Both the position numbers and the translations under genes were made by a program. The notes below the pieces were generated by a model. It saw only the letters and a program-made list of their open reading frames with translations, did no database searches and was not told where the DNA came from. A stretch of 64,000 bases of DNA from Cheilinus undulatus (lineage: Eukaryota > Chordata > Actinopteri > Labriformes > Labridae), in NCBI RefSeq assembly GCF_018320785.1, contig NC_054868.1, positions 44,275,874-44,339,873 on the forward strand, given 5' to 3'. This document shows positions 12,610-25,084 of the stretch, in pieces (positions within the stretch are counted from its first letter, which is position 1; each line of letters opens with the position of its first letter).

Positions 12610-13435
12610 CACTTTAGGGCTGCTTGATTATGGCAAAATCATTATCATGATTATAAACACAGTTACTCATTAATTACATTTGCATTATATGCATTTATCA
12701 AATTTAACCACTGTTTACACTTTGAAAACAAGCAATAGATGAACATGAATGAGTGGAAAAAAACATGAATATGTAAAATAATGACAGACAGTAACAATGA
12801 ATAAACAAAAAAGAAATAGTTTCATGGCTAAAATATTGCAACAAATCCAGACACAGGTATCACATAGTAAAACCTACGACAAGCTGAGTTTAACACAAGT
12901 GACACTGCAATCATTTTATCCGTTATATTGGTTTATATGATTGTTGGAAGCCAGAATTGTAATTGAAATTGAAAGTCCATTAAAGGTCACATTTATTACC
13001 CCTTTAAGATACATTAATATAAGTCTCAGAGGTCCCCAGAAACCTGCCCATGAAGTTTGTTGCTGAAAAAACACTCCAGTATAGGATTTTTGCATGCCTA
13101 AAAATTCTCTCTGTTTCAGTCCTGCTCAGAACCAGCTGTTTCTGTGTCTGTGGCTTTAAATGTTAATAGGCTGTCTGACTCTGCCCCTGACCACGCCCCT
13201 CTCAGGAAATGGATGTGGCTCTCTTTATCCTCTTCTCTCTGGCAGCAGAGAGGATGATCAGGACAGGAGGGCAGAACTTTCTTCCAATCAGGAGGGCCAA
13301 CCGAACCTGGGGGCCGCTAACTCCCCATATGACATCATGAGGAGAAAACCTGAGAATTTCTTGTTGAAGCACATATTTTGTGACAGGCCAGGGGCACATA
13401 TTTTTGCATAATATGTCTCCTTTAAATGCCAGTCA
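12610..13435. repeat. Two decayed interspersed repeats
   Basis: 12614-12970 begins TAGGGCTGCTTGATTATGG, a head shared by many fish non-autonomous DNA elements. 12990-13435 is a different repeat (GAGGTCCCCAGAAACCTGCC ... CAGGCCAGGGGCACATATTT). Its left half recurs inverted at about 44.93-45.11 kb and its right half recurs inverted near 27.9 kb. The open frame at 13160-13411 lies inside this repeat and is not a gene. Confidence 0.6.
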
Positions 13436-14032
13436 CTAAAGTGTAATTTTTGAATCAGACCTCCACAGAAAGGAACATATATAGGCATGATGCAGTTGTC
13501 ACTGAAAATGTTCTAGGAAAATGGTCTCTGGAAAGAGGGGAACCCAGCATCTGCCCTTTAAACACAGTTTTATATCGTATGAAACACTGAAGTCACTATC
13601 ATCAAGAAAACCTCATCAAACTGAAGCGTTCCTGATGTGGCAGCAGCGTTTTGGCTCATTAGTGTGATCATTAAAAGTGATCCCTAATGGATCTGTGAGG
13701 TCAGACAGTGTTGATCCACTCAGTTTGTTGACACTTTATCCTGCAGAGGTCTTTCACTTCATTAAACTGATCTAATGTGTTTATGTGCTTCCTTTTACAG
13801 ATGTTAACAGGAAAGTGAACATCTATATTATGTGATGGTTAGCAGGCAGTTTGGTGAGATCAGTGTCAAGATTTCTCTTTGCTTGACAGCCTAAAAAAGT
13901 TACAGCCAGGATTTTCATAGTAGAAAAGCTCCCACTTGAACAACCTCAGTTTTAAAAAGCCTGCTCCCACTCATAACGGCCTCTTAGTTGTTGTTTTAAA
14001 GGTTTGTTTGAGTAAAAAGTTTCTAAAGACAT

Positions 14033-14700
14033 ACACTCACCAACCACTTTGTTCCCTTTCAGCTGCTCACTGATACAAACATCTAATTAGCCAGTCACAT
14101 GGCAGCAACTGATGCACTTAGGCATGTAGACATGGTCAAGACAATGAGCTGAAGGTCAAACCGAGTATCTGTGGGGAAGGCAGGTAATTTAAATGACTTT
14201 GAACGGGTCATGGTTGTTGGTGCTGCACAGGCGAGTCTGAGTGTTTCAGAGACTGCTGATCTGCTGGGATTTTCTCTCAGAAGCATTACAGAGAATGGTC
14301 TAAGAAAGAAAATATCCAGTATGTGGCAGTTCTCCAGTTAAAAATGCCTTGGTGGAGACAGAAGTCAGAGGGGAATGACCAGACTGGTTTGAGCTGATAG
14401 GAAGGCAACAGTAACTCAAAAAACAATCTTCACAACAGAGGAATGCAGAGAACTTCTCTGAACATACATGTCGAGCCTTGAAGTAGATGGGCTGCAGTGG
14501 CAGAAGACCAGAACAGAAAACTGAGCCTGGTTGATGAGTCTCAATTTCTGCTGCGACATTCAAAAGGTAGCATCAGAATTTGACTTAAACAGCATGGAAG
14601 CCCGCCAGACCACCAACAACCATGGCATGTTCAATGTCCCTGGAATCACCTTTCTTCCCCATTCTGGTGCTTGACCATCATCTTGACCATGTCTACATGC
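14033..14700 (+). mobile_element. Degenerate Tc1/mariner-like element
   Basis: It begins TACACTCACCAACCACTTTG, the left end of a common fish Tc1 family. The same end starts again at 63941. Within it, frames with stops read DFERVMVVGAAQASLSVSET and ADLLGFSLRS, the paired helix-turn-helix DNA-binding part of a Tc1 transposase. Pieces of the catalytic domain follow (SLNFCCDI near 14.55 kb). The right end is missing and the frame is broken many times. Confidence 0.75.
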
Positions 14701-16680
14701 CATGCATTGATCACTGTCATGGGACTAGGTGATAAAGATATTTACGTTAATGGGCGGTTGAACAGATGTACCTGATGAAGAGCTTGTGAGTCGATCATGA
14801 AGCTTAGTGTAGATTCAAGCAGGAAGACTGTTTCGTTCTGCTTCATCCTTTCATTCATTGATAATCTCTCCCTTTTCCTGTTCTGGTAATCAGCTGGTAT
14901 GGGTGTCTACTCTCTTGAGCTCCGAGTCAATCCCTTTTTGCCGTGACTTATCTCGATGTAATCATCCTGCTGATGCAGTCAGTCTGTTGTTTCAATGTTT
15001 CAACCCTCCTCCACCCAAGCCACCTCCATTACACCTCATCGATGTCCAGGTCAGTCTCCTCCATGCAAACGGCATCCCTTCATCGCCCCCTCATTGGTGT
15101 ACAGGTCCAGCTCCTTTTTGCCACCCTGCATACCTTCATCGCCACCTCCAAGTAGTCTTCCCAATAAATTCTTGTGAACCTACCAAGTCTCTCCTGGTTG
15201 CACTAGTGTTACCCAGTGGTACCCAAGGTAGTTGAGAGCTGTGTCCAAGATGCCCTTCATTAATTAAAAGCAACTTTCTCCTTAAACATTTAGCAAGTTT
15301 TAAACCACACAATACCCATCTGTCTTTTGGTATAAATAAAATGTAACTGGCAATTTTCAAACATTTAACACTCATAACTCAGTTTATCTCCATTTTGGGG
15401 ACAGCAGGCCTTCCTGAAAAAACAGGAAACCAAAACCTAATATGGCAGCATCAGTTGTGGTTTTAAAGAGTTATAATTCAAAATTCAATGAAGTGAGAAA
15501 TATTCAAATAAAGAAATTACAAATAGCTTTCACCAAACCTTCTCACAGTCCCCCCAAAAAACAAGAGAATCTGAAAATAACCTTCCTGAAAATAACCTTT
15601 ATGTAAAAACCATGGCAGTAAAAAATATCTTTGTACAATTCAAGCAGGGAAAGTTTGAAAATTCCCAAGAGGAAGTAGGGAATAGTTTGGGTTTGTTTTA
15701 CAGGATGTTTTAAAAAGACATTATTTTGGTTTACCCTGAAACTCCCCAAAGTGAAATTCCATTTTATGTTTGACTTATTTTAACATATTGTACAGATGAA
15801 TACAGTTGTGTTTGATGAACTTAATGGGGGAACTTTCCACTAAGGGCTTGTTTTCAGAAGACTTTGTTAAACACTGCAGTTGATGTATAAAATATAGCCC
15901 TATTGTGCTCTATTAGTAGCCATCATTACCCTCACGAAGGACAATATCTGCCAATAATCTCATTTTTATGTGCTTTACATGGCATTTAGAAGTGAGGTTT
16001 GCTGTGATGCATACACCTTATCATTATACATCATCCAGCAGAGACTCTAAGACGCTCTAACAACAGGCCTTTTATTTGGATTCAGAAAGGTTAAGATCAG
16101 GTTTGGAGCAGGATATAAAAGCTTAATCCGACTGACCTTACAGTGATTTTATACAAACATTCATCTACCTGATGTTGACAATAAGGTCTAACTGAAATCT
16201 TTCTGTGGCACCATTCAAAATATTTAATTTCCTGGGCGAAATGCCTTCACTGACAGAATGTGTGACTATTTTTAGTAACAGGATCACTGGTCTTGACTTT
16301 CAGCTACCGCTGGTGAGCCGCTGAGACGTGTGATGTGGAGACAGCGGACAGAAACCCCGTCATTTCCACATCAACTCACAGATGTTATAAATACTCATTA
16401 AGAGACTACTCCTGAACCGTAGTTCAGACAGAATTCTGAACAAGTTTCATCTGTTGCAAACATCTGTAGATTTTGTTTTTATTCAATATAGGCTTATATC
16501 AGATTATACTTAATAGCAGTAATTCTTAAATGGTCAGACATAAGGACCAACCACTACCTCCTGAAGAGAAACCAGCCAAATGTATCTAACAAAAAAAGTT
16601 GTAGTTTGGACCTTACATGGAAAAAAGGAAAAAAACAGCATGTTAAAAAGCACAAGTTTATAGAAGGACATGCATGTTTA
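14701..16680. other. Intergenic, nothing firm
   Basis: No coding sequence is supported. The open frame at 14858-15235 is rich in Pro, Ser and Cys from CT-rich simple sequence and has no domain. 15540-15790 is an AT-rich repeat of short GAAAAT/AACCTT motifs, similar in character to 44.64-44.83 and 60.1-60.65 kb. Confidence 0.5.
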
Positions 16681-16739
16681 CATCTTCTTTTACTCCATTT
16701 TCCAGAGCAAGCATGAAGTTTTGGTTATTTCCTTTCTAT

Positions 16740-17230
16740 ATATACAAGCCTCCCAGGGCTGGCTGCTGAGAAGCATCCCCACTGATTGATGCTGCCGTCA
16801 CTGTGCTTCACAGTGGGGATAGTGTGTTTGTGGTGATGTGCACTTTCACCAACCTTTTCTCTGAGTTACTTTAAGTGTCCCTTTGGCTTCATGGTGCAAT
16901 GGTAGCCATGAGTCCTGATTAACCAGTGACTAGACCTTCCAGACACAAGTGTCTTTATGTTACAATCACTTGAGACACATTCACTGCCAGTTTCACTAAT
17001 TGTGAGACTGCTAGCACCAGCTGGCTGGACCTCTGTCTATTAAGGTCAGCTGCTTTAAGGGGTTGAATATTTAAGCAGTCACTTATTTTATATTACAAAT
17101 TTTATTTAATTGACAATACTTTGTAGAAATCTGTTTTCAATTCGACATTTAAAGATTTTTTTGTTGAAAAAAAGCCAAATTAAATTGACCATGATCGATT
17201 TGTAAAATCAGTTAAAGGGTAAAGCATTTT
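16740..17230 (-). repeat. Decayed DNA-transposon fragment
   Basis: The segment with ATGCTGCCGTCACTGTGCTT, then CACAGTGGGGATAGTGTG, and farther on TGTAGAAATCTGTTTTCAAT resembles the inner and terminal parts of a fish DNA transposon whose consensus is far more intact. No frame survives. Confidence 0.4.
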
Positions 17231-17649
17231 TTTCGTCACACTGCAGCCACAGAAAAACTAGGCCTAACTCAAAAGTGAACAATCTGGTGTAAATAAACCT
17301 AATTTTAATACATCATTTGTTCTCTGCAATGTCTTGGAAGTTTAGATGCTTGTCCAAGCTTAAATAGCATAGTGTATTTCTCAAAAAAGGTCAAAGATTT
17401 TCATATAAGCTAACATCATCCTAAAAAACAACTAACAGATGTTTCAAGAGCATTAAGTCATTGTAATGACATTCATACCGTCTCGATACTCATGAAAATG
17501 TGCAGTTTTTTATTTTGAAGTTTTCCTTTTTATGGCTTTATTGTGAAAGGGACAGTTGAGTTTAAATTTGAACCCCGGTATATTTATCTTCTTTCCTTTT
17601 GATGGTGATGGGATTTCCCAGTGTCCTCAGCTGTTATTTATAGTTACAT

Positions 17650-17995
17650 TTCTCTTGTTTTCTCAGTGGAAACCCCGTCCTGGCCCGCCTTCAGGTCCTC
17701 GGACCTTATTTTGGAAACCAATCTTGAAGGCTATGCTAGGTTTGCGGTTTCATAGCTTTAAATCCGGGCTGCAGGCTGTGTGTGAGTGCAGTCTGTAAGA
17801 CGATACCCTGTGTGGAGGGGCCAGTGGCTGGTTTCCCCAAATCTCGCGTGATTTAACTGCAGCGTGAGCCTAGACCACCACAGTCCCTGTCGTGCCCACC
17901 CGGTCCCATCACTGGTCTCGCAGACAGACAGAGAGGGGGACACCGAGCAGGCGACAAAGGGCTGACCACCCGGAACCATGGAGCTCATCTGCCGG
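17650..17995 (+). promoter_or_regulatory. chst12: Probable chst12 promoter and non-coding first exon
   Basis: The base composition changes from AT-rich to GC- and CpG-richer sequence (17.66-18.09 kb) with no TATA box. A strong donor, CGG then GTAAGA, lies at 17996. The next plausible acceptor in the right place is TTTCTTTCAG at 25895, just before the chst12 start-codon exon. I therefore read this as a 5'UTR exon followed by a ~7.9 kb intron. An ATG at 17978 in a GGAACCATGG context starts a short upstream frame. Confidence 0.5.
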
Positions 17996-18772
17996 GTAAG
18001 AGAAAACCTGAAACTGAGGCCATCTTGTTTGATTTTAATCAGGATTTGATTCATGTTCAGGCGGGTTTAATTGTCGCCGTGATGCTCCCGGTGTGAAGGG
18101 CATTAAGGGAACAGAACCGGGCTTTTTTTTCACAGCTCAAAGGGAGCGTGGTGAAGAGGTTTACGGAGGAAATGAAGAGGAGTCTTTGAAGAAAAATGAA
18201 GTTTTAATGTTTCTGTCGTCTGCTGCTGCTGTGGAGTTAAAAAGGAAAGTGTCCCGATGTATGAGAAGGAGACAGAGTCCGATGAAAAGGCCAGTGAAAG
18301 GGCACATTGTAACCTGTGTACTGTATAAATTAAGGTGGTTTTCCATCCAAGATTGGGACCAGTTGATGGCGAATACCCCACGGAAAAAACAGCTGAATAA
18401 AACATTATGTGCCCACTTGATACACGGAATTTCTCTCTAAATAAGACTGTTATTGAGCCCTAAAAATCATTCAAATTTAACAAAATGTGTTTAACGTAAT
18501 TTTCCATTTTAAAATGTTTGCACGTGTGGGTAGGGCTGGGGAAAATATTGAGTTTTAAGGTACCGATATTTTTTAGATATGGTGTAAGACAGTGTCATGT
18601 ATACATATATATATCTTTAAAACTGATTTTAACTTTTCCAGATTTTGCCAACACATTCAAGGAATTTAGACAGTGTTCCTTCTCTCATGGTTGAAAATAC
18701 CCACTATAGATCTTTGAAAAAAAATATGATTTCCTCATTTTGAAACACATGATAGGCCTTTTAATAAATAAA

Positions 18773-18824
18773 TAAAAAAAAGACGCCTGATACGAAAAAA
18801 AATTTGGTATCAGGCGCTTTTTTT
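18773..18824. repeat. Perfect-stem hairpin
   Basis: CGCCTGATAC and GTATCAGGCG form a 10-bp perfect inverted repeat around a 13-base A-rich loop. Outside it, a bulged A and a G-C pair lead into a run of seven A opposite T, extending the stem to about 18 bp. It lies between an AT-rich repeat and a long T-run, and may be the centre of a palindromic mobile element. Confidence 0.7.
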
Positions 18825-18899
18825 CTTTTTTTTTTTTTTTTTTGAAACTGAGATATATAACCCACTGATACCAAAAAAGAAAAATCGCCAACAAATTTG

Positions 18900-18905
18900 T
18901 TTTTG

Positions 18906-18936
<31 letters not shown>

Positions 18937-19135
18937 ATCACATTTGATGCATTACAATAATACAATACAATACAAGAACTTTATTTATCCCCAAAGGGAA
19001 ATTCAATCGTCTGGGAGTCTCATCTGGTTGCTGTAGAATTATACAGTCTAATTGCTGATGGTATGAAAGATTGTCTATATCTTTCTGTCCTGGGATAGGA
19101 GCTGTCCACCACCGTTGATTCCAAGTTTCATTAAG
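18900..19135 (-). repeat. T-run and LINE 3' end (minus strand)
   Basis: A ~33-base T homopolymer at 18902-18934 is followed by ACTTTATTTATCCCCAAAGG and GAAATTC. On the minus strand this reads GAATTTCCC...AATAAAG, a typical L2/CR1-like LINE 3' end. It continues to about 19.1 kb. Confidence 0.5.
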
Positions 19136-19424
19136 CATTTCTGGGAAATTGATAATCCACTGAAAGGCATTTTTTTCATTTATTAGATTGTATACAAAAG
19201 GTTTTAAGGAAAGGATTGGACAGAGGCCTAATGAAATTGTGTGTCAGATATAGTACTTTAAAGGGTTCAGAGTTGGAAATCTTGGGGACCTCCATATCAA
19301 AGTGTCGTTGATGTTTTTGTACAATTTAGACAGTGTTTTACATGCAATTTTAGATACTGGAAACAAAAAAATATCCAGTATTGAGTGTCTGCTGCAAACT
19401 GATCTCAGTTAGAGATGCAACTGT

Positions 19425-19616
19425 TTTTTTGTTTTTAAGGTTTTCTGGGGGCTTTTCCCTTTATTTGGATGGGACAGCTGAGGTGAGACGGGATATATGG
19501 GGAAATAGAGTGGGGAATGGCATGCACCAAACAGCACAGAGAGCGGGAGTTGATCAGTGATTTGAGAATTGTATACGTGCATCTGCTCCACACACTGAGC
19601 TAAACTGGAGCCTGGG
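19425..19616 (-). repeat. tRNA-derived SINE (minus strand)
   Basis: On the minus strand the head reads GTTTAGCTCAGTGTGTGGAG (box A-like), then GATCAACTC, which fits box B (GWTCRANNC) exactly. A CT-rich body and AAATAAAGGGAAAAGCCCCC tail follow. It resembles the tail family of the copy at 20760 but has a different head. It cannot be a working tRNA because the anticodon arm is not formed. Confidence 0.6.
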
Positions 19617-20175
19617 ATGTAACTTTTTAAAATTCAGTTTCAGCTGACATTGACTACGGCAGACCAATTTATCTAAATTTTAATGGAGGAGGTGCAATAT
19701 CTCCTTAAGGCCGGGGTATCCAAACTTTTACCCCTGAGGGCCACATACAGAAATATATCCAAAGATGATGGGACTGCTTCCATATACCTCACCTTGAGGA
19801 TAATAAAGTTCATAAAACCAATCTAATCTATGCAAAGATATGCTTAGTGCTGATTATGCTCAAATGACTTGTTAATGGCTGACATTGCAAATATCACTTT
19901 AATGATTTTGGGGAGGCCAATCAGATTTCAGGGGCCCCTTCTTAGCTCTGGCTACCACTGGCTTTGGAATGCTATTGGTACTGCTATTTGCTGTGGTAAT
20001 CAGTCAGGGTGGTACAAATGAAGTAGCGATGTAATAGTATCAAAATCTCACAGTATGTTAATACCTTGGTAACAAGTCAGCAAAAATGGATTCATTATGG
20101 TATCAAAAACAAAAGCAAATGAAGACTTAACAAAGAGTGACGTGGCATTTATCAAGAACAGTTTCACTTTAAATG

Positions 20176-20496
20176 TTAGAGTATGTGCAAAAAAGTGCTG
20201 TGGGTGTGCATTAGGCTTAAAATACATAGTGATACTTTGGCTCCAGCTAACCTCCTAAAACCTTCATTATCCACCACAGAAAATAGCCGTAGGTCTTTGG
20301 TGAAATATTCACAGATAAACCTTGTGATCTGTTGAGTTCTGGCGTTGTTGTGGGGGAGCAGGATTGTGAACGCTTCCTTAAGAATCTTTTTACCTGGCCT
20401 GATTCTGCGCCTCACATCTTCGCCAATGCTTTTAGGGTGATGATTTGTAAAGTGGCTCTTCATGTTACTCATATTCCACATCAAGTGTGTGACCAC
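20176..20496 (-). pseudogene. hAT transposase fragment (ZBED-like)
   Basis: An open frame of about 106 codons on the minus strand. It contains NMKSHFTNHHP, the tail of a BED-type zinc finger, followed by QQITRFICEYFTKDLRLFSV and VDNEGFRRLAGA. The latter matches the conserved start of the hAT transposase core (ITRAIAEFIAKDLRPYSVVE-like, then GFRRL). The first zinc-finger half, the catalytic Asp and Glu, and the C-terminal dimerisation region are absent. It is a dead fragment, useful only to classify the surrounding element. Confidence 0.7.
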
Positions 20497-20759
20497 GGTC
20501 TGGCAGTATATATTGTTTATTATACACTGTTAGATCTATATCTATACTTACTATCTATACTTTTTGCCTTTAAGTTCTCTCTCTGAAACAGTCACGTCAA
20601 CAACAGTACTGAGACTCTACCACGTAATAAGTGATACCGTTTCATCTCTAAAATCAAGATAATAATATTATTTTGCTTGCCAAATGTCAAATACTTAAGT
20701 GTTGTCTCAATTTAGTCCCAAAAAATTTATAAAATTTTCTTGTCAAAATGTTTGTTTAC

Positions 20760-20950
20760 GGGGCACAGGTGGCAGAATGGATAAGACGTGCACCCCATGT
20801 ACGCGGGCGGCCCAGGCTCGAATCCAGCCAGAGGCCCTTTACCGCATGTCTCTCCCCGCTCTCTTCCCTGTTTCCAACTCTATCCACTATCCTCTCCTCT
20901 ATCAAACAAAGGCACAAAATGCCCAAAAATTAACCTTTAGAAAAAAAAAA
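20760..20950 (+). mobile_element. tRNA-derived SINE with intact target duplication
   Basis: The head GGGGCACAGGTGGCAGAATG GATAAGACG has a perfect box A (TGGCAGAATGG) and a near-perfect box B (GCTCGAATC, one mismatch). The body has CTCTCCCCGCTCTCTTCC and CAACTCTATCCACTATCC, then the tail CAAAGGCACAAAATGCCC and a run of A. ATGTTTGTTTAC flanks it on both sides (20748-20759 and 20951-20962), a perfect 12-bp target-site duplication. This makes it one of the youngest insertions in the window. Confidence 0.85.
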
Positions 20951-22395
20951 ATGTTTGTTTACAGAATCAGCGTGGTTTCAGGTTTCATGCTTCATGCTAC
21001 AATGTGGGCCGTATGTCATTTTATTTTAGAAATATCCTGTGGCCCCCAAGGCCATAGTTTGGACGCCCCTGCCATTAAGGTGACACGTGTGTCAAAAGAT
21101 CCATTTTACATATAATTTAAGATTTATTTTGCAGGAGAGACGTCCTGGTGCACATTTAATACATTCTAGCTTTAGAAATTAACTTTTTTTTTGGCACAGA
21201 AATGACAAAAAATCATTCTAGTTCATACTCTTTCAATAATCACTGACTATGTTTTTCAGTTAAAAGAGGATAATGATGTAAAAATTGTTACAATTTAATA
21301 CCACAAATCATATCAAAATCGCAATAATAATCACTGTCAAAATCTTTGCAAACTTGTTCTGCGACCCAGTTTACAAGCATCAACCATCAGGAAATAATGT
21401 GGCATCAACAGATACCTATAACTTATGTTTATCTGTTGTGTCCAGTAAATAAGTATTGTGCATATTTTACAAGAATTTTTAAGGTCTGTTATTCTGATCT
21501 CATAATAAATGTTCATTTCTTACAGGAAAACATCAAGATGTATCTCATGTATTACCATTCCGCTAAAAATGATCAAGATATGTTTTTAAGTCCATATCTC
21601 CCGGCCCTATGTGTGCTCCTGAGGACTGTGTGTGCCAAGATACGAGCAAGCATGTGGGTGCATATTCCTCAAAATAGGCCACTTCAGTCAACGTGGAGTT
21701 TAGATTTAAAACCAAGTGGAAAGAAACACCACAGTCAAAACAATAATTTTCTCTGTCAGAATGAGAGCTGGAGCGTTTCTGCTTCAGGCTAACTCCCTTC
21801 ACTGTCTGTGTTTTTCTCCCCCGTTTTATTAGAACAGTCATTTTTTCCACAATATCCCCCAACAGCAGATGTTTTTATAGGACAGACAATAAGGGGAGTA
21901 AGCCCTCTAACAAGCTCTGGACTGAAGCAGCTCCCACCCCCACAGCACCGTTTGTTCACCGTTTGTTCACATCTCCGTGACAGCTGAGTGCCCTGGGTGG
22001 AGCCTGAGGTTCCCACGGCCCCGGGACAACTCATACTGGACATAACAGATTAAAGCATGTGCTTTGAAGGTTACTGTGCTCTTATTTGTACTTTAAAAGA
22101 TTATCACCTGTGTCCTTGATAGAGTCAATCGAGTTGTCACAAGACCAGATTTTGATCTTTGGTAATATGCTGGTTTATTTCAGATTATTTAAATTCCTGT
22201 TTTGATACCAGAACTACAAAAATATATTAGATTTATATGTATTTTATTGTTTTTAGTGTCAAAACTTGCAGGCACATTCCTGCATACTGTATAGATTGCA
22301 GAAATACATTGACAGCTTTCTCTCTCAAGAACATTGCTATGCTATTTTTGCAATTCGTGTATTAATTTCTCTCCAACACACCTTTCTTGTGATAT

Positions 22396-22690
22396 ACAGT
22401 ACTGTGCAGAACTTTTAGGCATGTTTAGGCTAAAAATTGATGCTGAAAGAAGGTGTAGATGTGGCGAGTAAGCTAGTATGAGGGCACCAACGGGCGGAAG
22501 GAGGACTGACACACCTTGATGTCCTTGCATATTACCAGGGACATGGGAAAATAATCTGTTGAAAAAAATAACAAAATACACACCTTTAGGGTGGAGTAAG
22601 GGCTGAATGTGGCAAGTAAGCGTGTCACTTCTTGTCATGCATGACAGCGCCGATCTGGAAGGCATTTTAACAATCACATTCAGAGAAAAA
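22396..22690 (+). repeat. Tc1-like terminal fragment
   Basis: The sequence ATACAGTACTGTGCAGAACT TTTAGGCATG matches the general form of fish Tc1 ends (ACAGT...GTGCA...CTTTT...AGGC). The remainder to about 22.69 kb has no intact frame, and the other end was not found. Confidence 0.45.
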
Positions 22691-24132
22691 CTGTAACGCA
22701 GCTTCCATTCTTTGCTGCAGCAGTGGGTCCTTTGGTTCTTCTTCGCTGCTCTGAAACGGTTGCACCTTTTATGTCCTTTATTTGCCGATACCCCACAGGG
22801 GGAAGGTTTGAGGTCTAAATTGAGAAATACAAAGCAGGAATATAATATTTTAGAATCCCTCAGTTACAGTAAAAGTTCTTCACATTTTCAAATGTACCGT
22901 GGTTAAGGAATAGATGGTAAAATATTTATCATTCATGCTCCACTCCAATACCAGCTCAAACTTGTCAGTGTTCCCTCATACTCTATGCATTTATTCACTG
23001 TGCTGGCATTTACAAACACCCCCCCTCCCCTCACCGTTTCATTTTGCATTTCCATTTCAGTGAAAAGACCACCTGTCACATTAACTATGGATGCCGTGTT
23101 AACACGCCAACACATGTTAAATATGAAGCATTATATGGACTCCTTTTTATGTAAATTTGCTTTTATTTCAGAGGGGAAGATGACCCTCAGACTTGTGAAT
23201 CCACCTGTCCACTAAATCCATACAAATAGAGAATATTTTCAAATGACAAAAGTGCAGAACACAATCACCAACCCCTTGACAATCTTCATGAAACATAAAA
23301 TCCAGCAGTGGTAGAAAAAAAACCTTAAATAACCCGTGGGTCTCATGTAAAACCATTGAGGAAGTGAGGTATAATGTAGGTTTCTTTAACAAGATTTTTT
23401 ACAGGAAGTCCCTCATTCTTGTAATAGCTTATAATGGTTTCAGTCATATCTATTGCATTATTTATCAGGGGTTTCTCACACCTTATACATTTTTAAGTAA
23501 TGTTATTGATACGCTATAGAAGAAAAAGAAAACTTCTCACTGGGTTTATTCTTTTTTATCATAACTCTTGCTTTGTCCATTTACTGTAGCTCTGTTACTC
23601 GTCACCCTAAAGGAGTTCTGAGAATGGAAAAAAGGGATTAGATACTTAACTTTTGTAGCTTAACACCCACTAGGTTTCTCACAATCCAAAACAAAACGTG
23701 TCCCCCTTGTGGCTCCTACTAGATTAATGAGGCACTAATGAGGATGTAAACATCCTATAGCAAAGCTTAAGTCCACTTGTAATCCTCTTTAGTGCCTTAA
23801 AAGTCTTACCTATAGTACCAGTTAATCCTTAATTTAATTACAGTGTTTTCACAAAGTGTTTGGGTGTGAATGTATAGACCTAATTATATGAGGACATTTT
23901 GACCAAAACACACATTGGGCAAAAATGGTGGATGTAGTCTACTCAGAATTATTCCATACAAGGTATTTTTTTAAGAATCTCAAACTCTGTGAATCCATAA
24001 CATATTGTATGTATAAGTGATGTCTCAATTTAGGGAGAGCATACTTCAAAGGACTCAGCCTTCATATCCTGCATAGACCACTCAGGGAAATTAAGATGAG
24101 ACTACCTATGAAGGATTTCACATTCACCAACA

Positions 24133-24183
24133 GGGCTGAACGATTTTGGTCATCCTGCCATTCTCATTTTAAATAAGGGAAAC

Positions 24184-24215
<32 letters not shown>

Positions 24216-24470
24216 AAAGAAAGAAAGAAACCTAAGACATTTTGCAAACTATTCTAGAAAAAAAATCATGTTTGACTGATGTGGAGAACATAACATCTCT
24301 GCTGCCAAAAAAAAGTCTGAAACTGTCATTTATTTATTTTTATCTATTATTATTATCTATTTATTTTCGACGCATTTCAGGTGAAACAAATATGGCAACT
24401 TCTTTGATTTAAAAATTGCAGTAGGACATATTCTGATTTTATCTAAATTCCCATTGATTGCCCAGCCTTA
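24133..24470. repeat. Non-autonomous inverted-repeat element with A-run and GAAA repeat
   Basis: The left end AGGGCTGAACGATTTTGG and right end GATTGCCCAGCCTT are imperfect inverted copies. Inside, a 28-base A-run (from about 24187) passes into tandem GAAA. There is no open frame. Confidence 0.5.
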
Positions 24471-25084
24471 GCCACCAGCTATCCCCGCCTTTACTCTTTT
24501 GTTTCTAAGGTCTTCCCTGTCACCCCGCAACCTCAACAGCTGTCCAAGGACTATCTAACATAACTAACATCATGCCTTCAACCTGTGATTTTCAAGCTGA
24601 GTGCACTTTTCAAACCCCCCTTTTGTTTTTAGCCCTTTGATTGACTTTATTCCAAATAATTACAGTCAAAAGTGTATCACTTGATCACTTGACAATCCAC
24701 CAGCTCTATAATTGGCACACTATTAATCTCAGGATGCTTCGGGTCATAAATGACCCACCTGATGGATCCTTCATTTGTGGGGGAAAGAAGGTGTCTTCAG
24801 ATAAGAAAGCAATTAATATCCCTCTTCATTCAAAATTAGCCCTCCAAAGGATGCAGCGCCTGAATTGGGACACAGCTGTATAGCTGTTAGGCAGAGAAAT
24901 GTGCAGTTTGAATCTTAAAGTAACGAAAAGGTCATAAGCTGGTGCAGGAAAGTTAAACAGCAGCGAATGCAGACAATGTGTGCCAGTACTAACTAACAAT
25001 AGCAGCCATCATCTATAATGATACTGAGTAAAGTGGAAGACATCTCCCAAATAAATTAAAGTGGAAAATTTGTATGAATGATAC

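Larger units (their letters stand above)
19713..21071. mobile_element. hAT-like composite element
   Basis: The left end reads CCGGGGTATCCAAACTTTT with GAGGGCCACATACAGAAAT inside it. The right end reads TGTGGCCCCCAAGGCCATAG then TTTGGACGCCCCTG. These are divergent inverted copies of the same hAT-type end as at 1121-1519. Flanks TCCTTAAG and CCATTAAG agree at 6 of 8 bases. The interior holds a transposase fragment (20176-20496, minus) and a later SINE (20760-20950). Confidence 0.55.

Noticed and set aside
13160..13411. 83-codon plus-strand open frame
   Set aside because: It lies within a dispersed repeat whose parts recur at 27.9 and 44.9 kb without the frame.
14858..15235. 125-codon plus-strand open frame, Pro/Ser/Cys-rich
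   Set aside because: It arises from CT-rich, CCACC-rich simple sequence open in several frames. No start context, domain or splice signals.
18093..18440. 115-codon plus-strand open frame just after the proposed chst12 first exon
   Set aside because: No domain, begins inside the intron after a strong donor, and overlaps similar-sized frames on the other strand.
20699..21115. 138-codon plus-strand open frame
   Set aside because: It runs through the SINE at 20760-20950 and the hAT right end, so it is mobile-element sequence and not a gene.
21346..21792. 148-codon plus-strand open frame in the chst12 leader intron
   Set aside because: AT-rich with no recognised motif and a composition like neighbouring non-coding DNA. 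A partly open minus-strand frame covers the same place.
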